Of a stretch of DNA of 64,000 bases, positions 50,434-60,262 are shown in pieces. The notes beneath the pieces are model-generated. The model was not told where the DNA came from, did no database searches, and was given only the letters and a program-made list of their open reading frames with translations. How positions within the stretch are numbered: the first letter of the stretch is position 1; every line of letters starts with the position of its first letter. This stretch comes from Candidatus Desulfovibrio intestinavium (GTDB lineage: Bacteria > Desulfobacterota > Desulfovibrionia > Desulfovibrionales > Desulfovibrionaceae). The stretch is taken from contig DWZD01000011.1 in assembly GCA_019118345.1 (NCBI GenBank), positions 1 through 64,000 on the forward strand, in the 5' to 3' direction. A program made the position numbers and the translations under genes.

Positions 50434-52512
50434 ATGAAACTGTTTACCAAGATGACCTTGACGATTCTCTGCCCGGCGCTGGTGGGTCTCGTCATTCTGG
50501 GGAGCGTCAGCTACCGCAGCGCCTCATCGGCCCTGCTGGCGCAGATAGAGAACGATATCCCGACCCTGCTGGTTTCGCAGGAGATCGGCACCGAGCTGCT
50601 GTTCCGCACCCTGCGGCAGGGCATGGAAATGCCCGCCCAGAACGTCCGCGTGCTGGAAACCCTGCGCTTCTATGCCAACGGCATCAAGGACGAGCAGGAC
50701 ATGGCCGATATCGATTCCCTGTTGGCCCACTATCTTTCGACGACCACGGGCATTGCGATCTGCGGCATCGTGGCCCCGGACGGCATCCTGCTGGGCTGCC
50801 GTAGCGAGGGCGAGGATGCGCCCAGCAAGTTGCGCGACAGCAAGGTGGCGGATCGCGAATACGTCCGGCAGGGCCTGCAGGGCAAGGCCAGCATCGGCAC
50901 CTACATCAGCAAGGAAACCGGCAAGCTCAATACCATTGTCGGCGTGCCCGTCAAGGATGACGGGGCCGATGTGGGGGTATTCTTTGCCGGGCTGGACAAT
51001 GCCCGCTTGTCGCAGCTGCTGCTCGGACGCATCAAGCTGGGCAACAAGGGCGCGGCCTACGTCTATACCCTTGACGGGGAAGTCATCCTGCACAGCGATG
51101 CCGCCCAGCTGGGTCGGGACGACGCCGCGGCGGCGCAGTTCCGGGCCATGCAGGGCAAGGAAGCGGGCAGGATCGAATTCGTCAACGACAAGGGCGAAAA
51201 CAAGCTCCTGTATTTCCGGCTCATTCCCAGCGAGAACTGGTATTGCTGCATAGAGCTGGACGAGGCGGAAACCCTGGCGCAAGTGCATACCCTGCGCAAT
51301 CTGGTCATCGTGCTGGGCGTCGCGCTGGCCCTGCTTGTTTCGGCCATCATCTTTGTGGTGGCCCGCGGCATCACCCGTCCCCTGGGCGCCTGCTCCCGCG
51401 TCGTGGAAGAGGCGGCGCGCGGGGAGCTGGAAATGTCGGCCCGTACCCGGGAAGATCTGCACAAGGCCGAGGGGCGCGGGGATGAGATCAGCGTGGTGGC
51501 GCGCGGGGTGCGCCACATGATCGAAGGCATCAAGCGTCTGCTGGGCGAGAGCGAGGCCAGGGCGCAGGAGGCCGTCAAGGCCACCGAGGAGGCCCGGGCC
51601 GCCACGGCCCGCGCCGAAGATGCCGCCCGCCAGGCCGAGAATGCCCGGCGTGAGGGCATGCAGGCCGCGGCAAGCCATCTGACCGAGGTGGTGGAGGTCA
51701 TCTCTGCCGCAGCGGCCCAGCTGTCCACCCAGATCAGCCGTTCGGACAGCACGGCGGCCCAGTCCTCTGCCCGTCTGGCCGAAGCGGCCACGGCCATGAG
51801 CCAGATGAATGCCACCGTGCGCGAAGTGGCGCGCAACGCTTCGGACGCCTCGGCCATGTCCGCCGAAACCCGGCAGAAGGCCGAGGAGGGGGCGGCCGTG
51901 GTGCAGCAGGCCCTGGTCAGCATTCAGGAGACCCAGCAGCAGGCAGAGCGCCTCAAGGGCGACATGCACCAGCTCAACGAGCATGCCCGGGCCATCAGCG
52001 CCATCATGGGCGTCATCTCCGATATTGCGGATCAGACCAATTTGCTGGCGCTCAATGCGGCCATTGAGGCGGCACGCGCGGGCGATGCCGGACGCGGTTT
52101 TGCCGTGGTGGCCGACGAGGTGCGCAAGCTCGCCGAAAAGACCATGGCATCCACCAGCGAGGTGGGCAATGCCATTGCCGCCATTCAGCAGAGCACGGCC
52201 AAGAGCATGGAAAGTGTGGATCATGCCGTGGCGCAGATTGGGCAGGCCACTGAGCTGGCCAATCGATCCGGCCATTCCCTGACCCAGATCGTCTCCGACG
52301 CCGAGACCACGGCCGACGAGGTGCGGGCCATTGCCGCGGCCAGCGAGCAGCAGTCCGCGGCCAGCGAGGAAATCAACCAGTCCATCGTCCAGGTCAACGA
52401 CATGTCCTCCGAGACGGCTGAAGCCATGCGGCAGGCCGCACAGGCCGTGACCAACCTCACGGCGCAGGCGCAGCGGCTGGAGAAGCTCATCAACGAGATG
52501 AAAAACTGTTGA
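50434..52512 (+). CDS. Methyl-accepting chemotaxis protein, Cache-type sensor (copy 2)
   Basis: 692 residues, with the same architecture as the gene at 47519: membrane helix, Cache domain ([33 protein letters not shown]), membrane helix (about 288-310), HAMP, and signalling coiled coil with the tip [20 protein letters not shown]. The signalling halves of the two proteins are nearly identical, while the sensor halves differ, so ligands probably differ. No pentapeptide tether. It is transcribed with cheW. Confidence 0.95.
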   Translation: MKLFTKMTLTILCPALVGLVILGSVSYRSASSALLAQIENDIPTLLVSQEIGTELLFRTLRQGMEMPAQNVRVLETLRFYANGIKDEQDMADIDSLLAHYLSTTTGIAICGIVAPDGILLGCRSEGEDAPSKLRDSKVADREYVRQGLQGKASIGTYISKETGKLNTIVGVPVKDDGADVGVFFAGLDNARLSQLLLGRIKLGNKGAAYVYTLDGEVILHSDAAQLGRDDAAAAQFRAMQGKEAGRIEFVNDKGENKLLYFRLIPSENWYCCIELDEAETLAQVHTLRNLVIVLGVALALLVSAIIFVVARGITRPLGACSRVVEEAARGELEMSARTREDLHKAEGRGDEISVVARGVRHMIEGIKRLLGESEARAQEAVKATEEARAATARAEDAARQAENARREGMQAAASHLTEVVEVISAAAAQLSTQISRSDSTAAQSSARLAEAATAMSQMNATVREVARNASDASAMSAETRQKAEEGAAVVQQALVSIQETQQQAERLKGDMHQLNEHARAISAIMGVISDIADQTNLLALNAAIEAARAGDAGRGFAVVADEVRKLAEKTMASTSEVGNAIAAIQQSTAKSMESVDHAVAQIGQATELANRSGHSLTQIVSDAETTADEVRAIAAASEQQSAASEEINQSIVQVNDMSSETAEAMRQAAQAVTNLTAQAQRLEKLINEMKNC

Positions 52513-52531
52513 CGCCCTGCGGGGCGGCGGG

Positions 52532-52559
52532 AAAGGGGCGGTCACGGGCCGCCCCTTTT
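52532..52559 (+). terminator. Intrinsic terminator after mcp 2
   Basis: AAAGGGGCGG and CCGCCCCTTTT pair around a 7-base loop, with the T-run as the end of the stem. Confidence 0.8.
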
Positions 52560-52660
52560 GCTGTCCGGCAAGGCCCGCGCGCCCGGGGCGGCGCAGCAAG
52601 GCTTGCCCCCGGGGCATTAAGAGGATATGCAGATTTCATCCTTTTTTCGTGGAGGGCAGT

Positions 52661-53815
52661 ATGTCGTTGCGTCTTTCGCGTTCCATCGTGGGGGCCGCTG
52701 AAGCCGAGGCCGTGCGGCGCGTCATCGAGGAAGACGGTTATCTGGGCATGGGCAACGAGACCCGGCGCTTTGAGGAGGAACTGGCTGCCTGGCTCGGGGT
52801 GGAACCGTGGCAGGTCATCACCGCCAATACCGGCACCGCGGCGCTGACCCTGGCCGTGGACAGCCTCTTTGCCCACAGTCTTGTGCCGCATCGGGCCGGG
52901 GCGCTGCCGAAGATTCTTGTGCCGTCCCTGACCTTTGTGGCCTCCTTTCAGGCCATTGTGGCCGCAGGCTGCCTGCCCGTGGCCTGCGACGTACTGCCGG
53001 AAACGGGCACCATTGATCTGCGCGATGCCGAAAAACGGCTGGACGGCGACGTGGTGGCCATCATGCCCGTACACTATGCCAGCAATCCCTGGCATCTGGA
53101 CGAGGTGTACGACTTTGCCCGTCGCAAGGGGCTGCGCGTCATCGAGGATGCCGCCCATGCCTTCGGCTGCCGCCATCACGGCAAAAAGATCGGCAGCTTC
53201 GGGGATCTCGTCTGCTTCAGCTTTGACGGCATCAAGAACATCACCAGCGGCGAGGGCGGCTGCCTTGTCGCCTTTGACCGCGAATGCGCGCAGCGGGCCG
53301 CCGACGCGCGTCTGCTTTCCGTGGAGGGGGACACCCGTTCACGCTATGCCGGCACGCGCACCTGGACGCCGGACATCAAGCGTCTTGGTTGGCGCTTTCA
53401 TCTCAGCAACATCATGGCCGCCGTGGGGCGGGTGCAGCTCGCCCGGCTCAAGCCGGAATTCATACCCGCCCGGCGGGCGCTGGCCGCCCAGTATGCCGAG
53501 GCCCTTGACGGCCTGCCGCATCTTCGTCTGCTGCAAAGCGATCCCGAGGACTTCATCGTGCCCCACATCCTGCCCGTGCGCGTGCTGGACGGGCGCAAGG
53601 ATGCCTTCAAGGAGGCGCTGGCCGCCCGGGACATCCCTACGGGCGTACACTACAAGCCCAACCATCTGCACACCTTCTTTGCCGCGCCCGGAGCGCTGCC
53701 CCTGCCGGTCTGCGAACGCCTCTTTGACGAGCTGGTGACCCTGCCCCTGCACCCCGGCCTGAGCCGCGAGGATGTGGCGACCGTCTGCGATGCCGCACGC
53801 GAGGCCCTGGCCTGA
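52661..53815 (+). CDS. DegT/DnrJ/EryC1-family sugar aminotransferase
   Basis: 384 residues. A PLP-dependent aminotransferase acting on keto sugars for surface polysaccharides. The PLP lysine is in CFSFDGIKNITSGEGG (about residue 192). Other marks are TANTGTAALTLAVDSL, VPSLTFVASFQAI, MPVHYASNP, IEDAAHAFG and GWRFHLSNIMAAVGRVQL. The start at 52661 follows GGAGGG; a GTG 12 bases upstream is less likely. It is 17 bases before the GtrA-GT2 gene, so the two are co-transcribed. Confidence 0.93.
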   Translation: MSLRLSRSIVGAAEAEAVRRVIEEDGYLGMGNETRRFEEELAAWLGVEPWQVITANTGTAALTLAVDSLFAHSLVPHRAGALPKILVPSLTFVASFQAIVAAGCLPVACDVLPETGTIDLRDAEKRLDGDVVAIMPVHYASNPWHLDEVYDFARRKGLRVIEDAAHAFGCRHHGKKIGSFGDLVCFSFDGIKNITSGEGGCLVAFDRECAQRAADARLLSVEGDTRSRYAGTRTWTPDIKRLGWRFHLSNIMAAVGRVQLARLKPEFIPARRALAAQYAEALDGLPHLRLLQSDPEDFIVPHILPVRVLDGRKDAFKEALAARDIPTGVHYKPNHLHTFFAAPGALPLPVCERLFDELVTLPLHPGLSREDVATVCDAAREALA

Positions 53816-53832
53816 TCGGAAAAGGAGACATC

Positions 53833-55299
53833 ATGACTTCGGACGAATATCGCCGTCTCATCCGCAGCCTGCTGGCGCGGCGCTGGTTGCGCGTCGGCCT
53901 GCTGACCGCCCTGACCGCGCTGCTGTACATCCTGCTGGGGCTTCTTCTGGTGAAGGGACTGGGCTGGCCCCTGCTGGTCGGCAATGCGGCGGCCTATGTG
54001 CTGAGTCTGGCGGTGCCCTATCTGGGGCAGTGCTTTGTGGCGCTCAGGCCCGTGGGCGGTACGCATCGGGAAATGACCCTGCGCTTTCTCAAACTGCAGG
54101 CGAGCGGCCTTGTGCTCAATACGCTGCTGGTGGGCATGCTGCATCTGGCGGGCCTCTCCTACGGGCTGAGCCTGCCGCTGGTCTGCGTTCTGGTGCCTGT
54201 CTGCCTCGCCGGGGTCTGCCGCTACTGGCTCTTCCGCGCTGACATGGGCGCAAACTCCGGCGAAACCGATCCGCGTTTCCTGCCTCCTGCCGAGGCCGGG
54301 CAGCAGCTCTGCTATGTGCCCTGCAGCGAACCGCCGCGCGTCTCCGTGATCATGAACTGCCTGAACAGCGCCGGCAAGCTGGAGGAAAGCCTGCGTTGTC
54401 TGGCCGCCCAGAGTTTCACGGATTTTGAAGTCATTTTCTGGGACAACGTCTCCACGGATCAGAGTCCCTTCATTGCCCAGGCCTATGCGCCCCTGCGCGG
54501 CCGCCTGCGCTATTTTCGCGGGGAACGCACGGTGCCGCTGGGCGCGGCGCGCAATCTGGCCCTGCGCGAGGCCCGCGGCGATCTCATCGCCTTTCTGGAT
54601 TGCGACGACCTCTGGCGTCCGACGAAGCTGGAAGATCAGGTGGCCCTTTTTGACGCCTTTCCGCAGGTGGGACTGGTCTGCACGGATACCGAGATTTTTG
54701 ACGGCAAGCGGGTGCTCCGGCGCATCTTCGCCCACACCCGGCCCGTGGACGGCATGGCCTTTGCCGAACTCATGCGGCGGCAGTGGATTTCCATGTCGTC
54801 GGCCATGCTGCGCCGCAGCGCCCTGGAATCCCTTGCGCCCCTGCCCGCCGACGGCAGCGCCCCCGACTGGTTTGACGAGAGCCTCAACGTCTGCGAGGAG
54901 GCGGATCTTTTCTACCGCATTGCCCACGACTGGGAACTGGCCCATGTGGATGCGCCGCTCACGCTCTGGCGCGTGCACGGCATGAATACGACCTTCCGCA
55001 AGTTCTCCCAGTTTGCCGATGAAACCCTGCGCATACTGGAAAAACATTGCCGCATCTACCCGGACTACGAGGAAGAGCATGCCGACCTTGTGGAGCTGCT
55101 CAGCCGGCGGGCGGCCTTTCAGCATGCCGTGGCCCTCTGGCGCGAGGGCAAGGGCGGGCAGGCCCGCGAATTGCTGGCCCCCTTCGGTTTCCGCTCGCTC
55201 AAGTACCGCATCTTCTGGCTGGCGAGCTTTCTGCCGTCCGCCTGCTTTGATCTGGCGGCCCGGCTCTACTTCGCCCTGCCGTCCCTGCTGCGCCGCTGA
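53833..55299 (+). CDS. GtrA-like membrane domain fused to a family 2 glycosyltransferase
   Basis: 488 residues. The first 135 residues hold four membrane helices and resemble GtrA flippase-like proteins (RVGLLTALTALLYILLGLLL, VGNAAAYVLSLAVPYLGQCF, RFLKLQASGLVLNTLL, CRYWLF). From about residue 170 comes a GT-A fold glycosyltransferase (VSVIMNCLNSAGKLEESLRC, LAAQSFTDFEVIFWDNVSTD, LGAARNLALREARGD, FLDCDDLWRPTKLEDQ with the DxD-like motif). The fusion would couple sugar transfer to membrane carriers. A terminator follows. Confidence 0.88.
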   Translation: MTSDEYRRLIRSLLARRWLRVGLLTALTALLYILLGLLLVKGLGWPLLVGNAAAYVLSLAVPYLGQCFVALRPVGGTHREMTLRFLKLQASGLVLNTLLVGMLHLAGLSYGLSLPLVCVLVPVCLAGVCRYWLFRADMGANSGETDPRFLPPAEAGQQLCYVPCSEPPRVSVIMNCLNSAGKLEESLRCLAAQSFTDFEVIFWDNVSTDQSPFIAQAYAPLRGRLRYFRGERTVPLGAARNLALREARGDLIAFLDCDDLWRPTKLEDQVALFDAFPQVGLVCTDTEIFDGKRVLRRIFAHTRPVDGMAFAELMRRQWISMSSAMLRRSALESLAPLPADGSAPDWFDESLNVCEEADLFYRIAHDWELAHVDAPLTLWRVHGMNTTFRKFSQFADETLRILEKHCRIYPDYEEEHADLVELLSRRAAFQHAVALWREGKGGQARELLAPFGFRSLKYRIFWLASFLPSACFDLAARLYFALPSLLRR

Positions 55300-55325
55300 A
55301 CGCGGCGTCCGTCCGGCGGCAACGA

Positions 55326-55352
55326 ACAAGCCCGGCACCTTGCCGGGCTTGT
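55326..55352. terminator. Bidirectional terminator
   Basis: ACAAGCCCGGCA (55326-55337) / TGCCGGGCTTGT (55341-55352) with a 3-base loop. It lies between the convergent GT2 and rlpA genes. Confidence 0.75.
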
Positions 55353-55499
55353 CCCGTTTGGGTTCCTGAAGATGTCCCAAGATGTCCTGAAGATCTCCTG
55401 CAGGTCGCGCGTCTGCGGCCGTTTTCTCCGGCGCGGCGGGCGAACTGGCGGCCAGGGCGCGCCGGCGCCGTGCGGCATTGCGTTCGTGCCGAAGCGGGC

Positions 55500-56213
55500 C
55501 TAATCCTTGCCGCCGCCCACCACAAAGGCATGGGGATAGATGCGCTTGAGCACGGCCAGCATCAGCTTGGCCTTGGCGGTATCCGGCCACGGCCCCACCT
55601 GCACGTTCCAGAGGTTGTTGTTGCCGTAGATGAGCCGGCCCGCATAACCGGCGGCCGTGAGCGTGCGAATGAGTCCCTGGGCATTGTCCTTGATGCCGAA
55701 CGCGCCGACCTGCACATAATAGTCGCCCAGCACATCGCCGTCGTCCTTGATCTCGGGGATGCCGCTCAGGCTCTGGATGCGGACGCGAGCCGTGCCCGCG
55801 CCGATGACGCCCAGCCGCTGGGCACAGGCCTTGGACAGGTCGATGACCCGATCTTCCACAAAGGGGCCGCGATCGTTGATGCGCACAATGAGGGAGCGGC
55901 CGTTGGAAAGGTTGGTGACGCGCACCTTGGTATCCAGCGGCAGGATCTTGTGGGCGGCGGTAATGGCGTACTGGTTGAACCGCTCGCCGCTGGCCGTGGT
56001 CTTGCCGTGGAAGCCCGGGCCGTACCAGGAGGCGATGCCCTCTTCCACAAAGCCGTGGGCGGACTTGAGGGGATAGTACGTCTTGCCGCGCACCGTATAG
56101 GGCTTGGTGCCGGGCACGCCGCCCTTGCGCCAGGAGGAGGTTCCGCAGGCGCAGAGCTGGCCGAGGCAGATCAGCACAAGGCCGAGGGCAAGCCAGCGGA
56201 ACAGGCGGTTCAT
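55500..56213 (-). CDS. rlpA: RlpA-like septal lytic transglycosylase with SPOR domain
   Basis: 237 residues. Lipoprotein signal with Cys21/Cys23 (LGQLCACG). A double-psi beta-barrel domain follows (EEGIASWYGPGFHGKTTASGE, RFNQYAITAAHKILPLDTKV, RVTNLSNGRSLIVRINDRGP, DLSKACAQRLGV), then a C-terminal SPOR domain (YYVQVGAFGIKDNAQGLIRT, LWNVQVGPW). It cuts denuded glycan strands at the septum. It is the last gene of a three-gene minus-strand operon with ATGA-type overlaps. Confidence 0.94.
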   Translation of the reverse strand: MNRLFRWLALGLVLICLGQLCACGTSSWRKGGVPGTKPYTVRGKTYYPLKSAHGFVEEGIASWYGPGFHGKTTASGERFNQYAITAAHKILPLDTKVRVTNLSNGRSLIVRINDRGPFVEDRVIDLSKACAQRLGVIGAGTARVRIQSLSGIPEIKDDGDVLGDYYVQVGAFGIKDNAQGLIRTLTAAGYAGRLIYGNNNLWNVQVGPWPDTAKAKLMLAVLKRIYPHAFVVGGGKD

Positions 56214-57049
56214 GATGGTGCGCGCTCCAGGGCCTCGCCCGCTTCAAGGCTGTGCAAAAGCGAGAGGCCTTCTTCATCCAGCGTCTGCCGGGCCTGGGCG
56301 CGAAGCAAAAGTTCACGGGCCTGAGCCGGGCGTCCGGCATCCAGCAGGTTCTCGGCGGCCAGCCGGAAAAGCCGGTGGGGCCGCTGCCCGTACAGGCTCT
56401 GCAGCAGGGCAGGGTAGAGATCGGCAAAGGTGCGGCGGGCGAGGTCGTCTTCCACGGCCAGCCAGCGGGCCAGGTGGCGATTGTTGCCCTGACCGCCGAG
56501 ATAGCGCGTCAGCAGGAACAGCCCGTGCCGCAGCACATAGAGGATGCGCTGCAGCTCGCGCGCGGAACTTTCGTTGGTTTGCAGGGACAGTTCCGACAGG
56601 GGATCGTACAGATCGCCCGTCACTGCCGGGGTACGCGCCAGCTGGGCCAGTCGGTTGGAATAATGCTGCCGCTGAAAGGCGTCCTCCCGCAGCTTGGCGC
56701 ACTCGTGGAAGGCATAGCCGATGCACCAGTCCAGCAGGGCTTCCACCGGCGACTGCACGGTCAGGCCGCTGGGGGAGGCGCTGCCCGCATACTGCCAGAG
56801 CAGGATGGCGTCCTCGGGCGGATTGTCCGTGGTCTGGCGGAAAAGATGGTGCGCCGTGTCCTTGAGCCGCCAGAAGACCCCCTTGCGGTTGGCCTCGCCC
56901 AGCAGATCGCGCAGGGCCGCATAGGACACCAGACCATCCCGGGTGAACAGACGGTGCTGCTGCTCCACGCCGTGGTAGACCATGCAATAATCCCGGACAA
57001 GATCCCGGACAAAGTAGGCCTTGCGGGCCAGCAGCCAGCGTTCGCTCAC
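56210..57049 (-). CDS. Conserved-looking cytoplasmic protein of unknown function
   Basis: 279 residues, mostly helical, no family recognised. It has no signal peptide or membrane helix. Segments include RWLLARKAYFVRDLVRDYCM, WRLKDTAHHLFRQTT, LLDWCIGYAFHECAKLREDA and a C-terminal TPR-like run (HRLFRLAAENLLDAGRPAQA, RELLLRAQARQ). The stop overlaps the rlpA start and the start overlaps the next gene's stop, so all three are translationally coupled. It may relate to envelope work, by position only. Confidence 0.75.
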   Translation of the reverse strand: MSERWLLARKAYFVRDLVRDYCMVYHGVEQQHRLFTRDGLVSYAALRDLLGEANRKGVFWRLKDTAHHLFRQTTDNPPEDAILLWQYAGSASPSGLTVQSPVEALLDWCIGYAFHECAKLREDAFQRQHYSNRLAQLARTPAVTGDLYDPLSELSLQTNESSARELQRILYVLRHGLFLLTRYLGGQGNNRHLARWLAVEDDLARRTFADLYPALLQSLYGQRPHRLFRLAAENLLDAGRPAQARELLLRAQARQTLDEEGLSLLHSLEAGEALERAPS

Positions 57050-57315
57050 TGCCCCTCCTCTTGCAGGAGCGCCTGCGCCACCCGAATGTCGTAGAGGCGC
57101 AGGGGATCGGCGTCGGGGTTGCGTTCCTCGCGGTAGAGGCGGGCCGCGCTTTCCAGCACGGCATAGGGAACCCAGCCGTGGCGCTCCCAGGCTTCGGGCA
57201 GATCCTGCCGCCAGAGGCGAAAGGCCACGCCGCCGTCGGCCTCGCGGCGCACATAGACGCGAACGCCGGGATTGCCGGCCTGCGGGTGATAATAAAGGCC
57301 CAGTGCATCCTTCAT
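57046..57315 (-). CDS. Small conserved-looking protein of unknown function
   Basis: 89 residues, unrecognised. The content reads as a compact beta-strand protein (LGLYYHPQAGNPGVRVYVRR, ADGGVAFRLWRQDLPEAWER, HGWVPYAVLESAARLYREER). It is the first gene of the rlpA operon. The start follows AGGA. A role cannot be assigned. Confidence 0.75.
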   Translation of the reverse strand: MKDALGLYYHPQAGNPGVRVYVRREADGGVAFRLWRQDLPEAWERHGWVPYAVLESAARLYREERNPDADPLRLYDIRVAQALLQEEGQ

Positions 57316-57462
57316 GATCTGATTCCTGCCAGTTGAAGCCGTGTCATGGCGCGGGGCTTGCCCCCTGCGTCACAATCTTATAGCCCCAAAGGGGGAACCT
57401 TGCCAAGTGCGGCCTGCGGGAAGGCCGGAAAATTGTGAAAAAAAGTCGTCCGGCCGTGGTGG

Positions 57463-57491
57463 TTGTGTTCCTCGAAAAAATGCGTTATGGA
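57463..57491 (+). promoter_or_regulatory. Candidate dsrAB promoter
   Basis: TTGTGT (57463-57468), a 17-base spacer, TATGGA (57486-57491). The -10 box is weak. If used, it gives a leader of about 230 bases. Confidence 0.35.
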
Positions 57492-57603
57492 ATACGGAGA
57501 AAGAGTTGCCCCGAATGCCGGTACGCTCCGGCATCCCCTTCTTTCCGGCACTGGCCGTGGGGCGGGAGGCGGTCGATGCTTCCTGCGGGCGATTCCGGCG
57601 TGA

Positions 57604-57650
57604 AAAAAATGGCAACCGGAGTTCCCGGCGGAAAACCGCCGCCATTTTTT
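57604..57650 (+). promoter_or_regulatory. Terminator-like hairpin in the dsrAB leader
   Basis: AAAAAATGGC (57604-57613) pairs perfectly with GCCATTTTTT (57641-57650). Inside, GGCGG-AAAA-CCGCC (57627-57640) forms a second stem stacked next to it. The structure ends in six T residues, like an intrinsic terminator, about 78 bases before the dsrA start. Confidence 0.6.
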
Positions 57651-57727
57651 CGGAGCGCGCGCTCCGTACACGCAGAAGGCACATCACGCAACGCCGTGAT
57701 ACACAAAAACCACGTGGAGGTATGGCA

Positions 57728-59041
57728 ATGGCGAAACATGCAACCCCCCTGTTGGACCAGCTGGAAAGCGGCCCCTGGCCGAGCTTCGTGTCCGACATCA
57801 AACAGGAAGCGGCCAATCGCGCCGCCAATCCGAAGGGCCTCGACTATCAGATCCCGGTCGATTGCCCCGAAGATCTGCTCGGCGTGCTCGAACTTTCCTA
57901 TGAGGAAAAGGAAACCCACTGGAAGCACGGCGGCATCGTGGGCGTGTTCGGTTACGGTGGCGGCGTCATCGGCCGTTACTGCGACCAGCCCGAAAAGTTC
58001 CCCGGCGTGGCCCACTTCCACACCGTGCGCGTGGCCCAGCCCGCCGCCAAGTACTATCACAGCAAATTCCTGCGCGACCTGTGCGACATCTGGGATCTGC
58101 GCGGTTCCGGCCTGACCAACATGCACGGTTCCACCGGCGACATCGTGCTGCTCGGCACCCAGACCCCGCAGCTGGAAGAAATCTTCCACGACCTGACCCA
58201 CAAGATGAACGTGGACCTCGGCGGTTCCGGCTCCAACCTGCGTACCCCCGAAGCCTGCCTCGGCCAGTCCCGCTGCGAATACGCCTGCTACAACACGCAG
58301 GACATGTGCTACCAGCTCACCATGGACTATCAGGACGAACTGCACCGTCCGGCCTTCCCCTACAAGTTCAAGTTCAAATTTGACGGCTGCCCCAACGGCT
58401 GCGTCTGCGCCATGGCCCGTTCCGACTTCGCCGTGGTGGGCACCTGGAAGGACGACATCAAGATCGATCAGGATGCCGTGAAGGCCTATGTGGGCGGCGA
58501 ATTCAAGCCCAATGCCGGCGCGCACTCCGGTCGCGACTGGGGCAAGTTCGACATCCAGAAGGAAGTCGTCGATCTCTGCCCGTCCAAATGCATGAGCTGG
58601 GACGGCTCCAAGCTGTCCATCAAGACCGCCGACTGCGTGCGCTGCATGCACTGCATCAACACCATGCCCCGCGCCCTGCACATCGGCGACGAACGCGGCG
58701 CCAGCATCCTCGTCGGCGCCAAGGCCCCGGTGGTGGACGGCGCCCAGATGGGTTCGCTGCTCGTGCCCTTCATCTCCTGTGAAGCCCCGTACGATGACGT
58801 CAAGGAAGTCATCGAAAAAATCTGGGATTGGTGGATGGAAGAAGGCAAGAACCGCGAACGCGTGGGCGAAACCATGAAGCGCCTGTCCTTCCAGAAGTTG
58901 CTGGAAGTGACCGACACCGAAGCCGCCGCCTATCACGTCAAGGAACCCCGCTCCAATCCGTACATCTTCTTCAAGGAAGAAGAAGTGCCCGGTGGCTGGG
59001 ATCGCGACCTTGCTGCCTACCGCAGCCGTCATCAACGCTAG
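57728..59041 (+). CDS. dsrA: Dissimilatory sulfite reductase alpha subunit
   Basis: 437 residues. With DsrB it forms the siroheme enzyme that reduces sulfite with DsrC. It starts MAKHATPLLDQLESGPWPSF; this ATG is seven bases after GGAGG, whereas the ATG at 57722 is too close. Siroheme/4Fe-4S ligands are in CLGQSRCEYACYN (about 177-189) and GCPNGCVCAM (about 221-230). The inserted ferredoxin domain has CPSKCMSWDG and DCVRCMHCINTMP. Length and ends match the family. dsrB follows after 18 bases. Confidence 0.98.
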   Translation: MAKHATPLLDQLESGPWPSFVSDIKQEAANRAANPKGLDYQIPVDCPEDLLGVLELSYEEKETHWKHGGIVGVFGYGGGVIGRYCDQPEKFPGVAHFHTVRVAQPAAKYYHSKFLRDLCDIWDLRGSGLTNMHGSTGDIVLLGTQTPQLEEIFHDLTHKMNVDLGGSGSNLRTPEACLGQSRCEYACYNTQDMCYQLTMDYQDELHRPAFPYKFKFKFDGCPNGCVCAMARSDFAVVGTWKDDIKIDQDAVKAYVGGEFKPNAGAHSGRDWGKFDIQKEVVDLCPSKCMSWDGSKLSIKTADCVRCMHCINTMPRALHIGDERGASILVGAKAPVVDGAQMGSLLVPFISCEAPYDDVKEVIEKIWDWWMEEGKNRERVGETMKRLSFQKLLEVTDTEAAAYHVKEPRSNPYIFFKEEEVPGGWDRDLAAYRSRHQR

Positions 59042-59059
59042 TTTAAGGGGGAGAAGAAC

Positions 59060-60205
59060 ATGGCTTTTATTTCTTCCGGGTACAATCCCGAAAAACCGAT
59101 GGAAGGCCGCATCACCGACATCGGCCCCCACAAGTATGACGAATACTTCCCGCCGGTCATCAAAAAGAACTTCGGCAAATGGCTCTATCACGAGATCCTC
59201 GAGCCGGGCGTTCTGATGCATGTGGCCGAAAGCGGCGACAAGGTGTACACCGTCCGCGTGGGCGGCACCCGCACCATGTCCATCACCAACATCCGCGAAA
59301 TCTGCGACATCGCCGACAAATACTGCGGCGGCTATGTGCGCTGGACCACGCGCAACAACATCGAATTCATGGTGGAAGATGAAGCTACCATGAAAGCCCT
59401 GCGCGACGACCTGAACTCCCGCAAGTTCGACGGCGGCTCCTACAAGTTCCCCGTGGGCGGCACCGGCGCCGGCGTGAGCAACATGGTTCACACCCAGGGC
59501 TGGGTGCACTGCCACACCCCCGCCACCGACGCCTCCGGCCCGGTGAAATGCGTGATGGACACCGTGTTCGAAGAGTTCAAGAACATGCGTCTGCCCGCCC
59601 CGGTGCGCATCGCCCTGGCCTGCTGCATCAACATGTGCGGCGCCGTGCACTGCTCCGACATCGGCCTTGTGGGCATCCACCGCAAGCCCCCGATGATCGA
59701 CCACCAGTGGGCCGACAAACTCTGCGAAATCCCGCTGGCCGTGGCCGCCTGCCCCACCGCCGCCGTGCGTCCCACCAAGGTGGACTACAACGGTGAAAAG
59801 GTGAACTCCGTGGCCATCAAGCAGGATCGCTGCATGTACTGCGGCAACTGCTACACCATGTGCCCGGCCCTGCCCATCTCCGACGGCGAAGGCGACGGCA
59901 TTGCCATCATGGTCGGCGGCAAGGTGTCCAACCGCATCACCATGCCCAAATTCTCCAAGGTGGTCGTGGGCTACATCCCCAACGAACCGCCGCGCTGGCC
60001 TACCCTCACCAAGACCGTCAAGCACATCCTTGACGTGTACGCGGCCAACGCCAACAAGTACGAGCGTCTGGGCGACTGGGCCAACCGCATCGGTTGGGAA
60101 TCCTTCTTCAAGCTGACCGGCCTGAAGTTCACCCACCACCTGATCGACGACTTCCGCGATCCTGCCTACTACACCTGGCGTCAGAGCACCCAGTTCAAGT
60201 TCTAG
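59060..60205 (+). CDS. dsrB: Dissimilatory sulfite reductase beta subunit
   Basis: 381 residues. It holds the catalytically used siroheme-4Fe-4S site in the alpha2beta2 enzyme. Marks are [40 protein letters not shown], ligand Cys in [14 protein letters not shown] (about 190-203), and the ferredoxin motif [12 protein letters not shown] (about 258-269). It ends in the usual [10 protein letters not shown]. It is translated from GGGGGAG upstream. Confidence 0.98.
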   Translation: MAFISSGYNPEKPMEGRITDIGPHKYDEYFPPVIKKNFGKWLYHEILEPGVLMHVAESGDKVYTVRVGGTRTMSITNIREICDIADKYCGGYVRWTTRNNIEFMVEDEATMKALRDDLNSRKFDGGSYKFPVGGTGAGVSNMVHTQGWVHCHTPATDASGPVKCVMDTVFEEFKNMRLPAPVRIALACCINMCGAVHCSDIGLVGIHRKPPMIDHQWADKLCEIPLAVAACPTAAVRPTKVDYNGEKVNSVAIKQDRCMYCGNCYTMCPALPISDGEGDGIAIMVGGKVSNRITMPKFSKVVVGYIPNEPPRWPTLTKTVKHILDVYAANANKYERLGDWANRIGWESFFKLTGLKFTHHLIDDFRDPAYYTWRQSTQFKF

Positions 60206-60262
60206 TCCAGGTTTGACTTAACCCCGGCGGCGCATAACGCGCCGCCGGGACAGGAGACAGAA

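Larger units (their letters stand above)
57316..57727. other. Divergent regulatory region upstream of dsrA
   Basis: About 410 bases between the rlpA operon start and dsrA, with no supported gene. It holds a candidate promoter (57463-57491), a terminator-like hairpin (57604-57650) and a palindrome CGGAGCGC-GCGCTCCG (57651-57666). Confidence 0.6.

Noticed and set aside
57485..60139. An 884-codon open frame antisense to dsrAB
   Set aside because: Shadow frame; dsrA and dsrB are certain.
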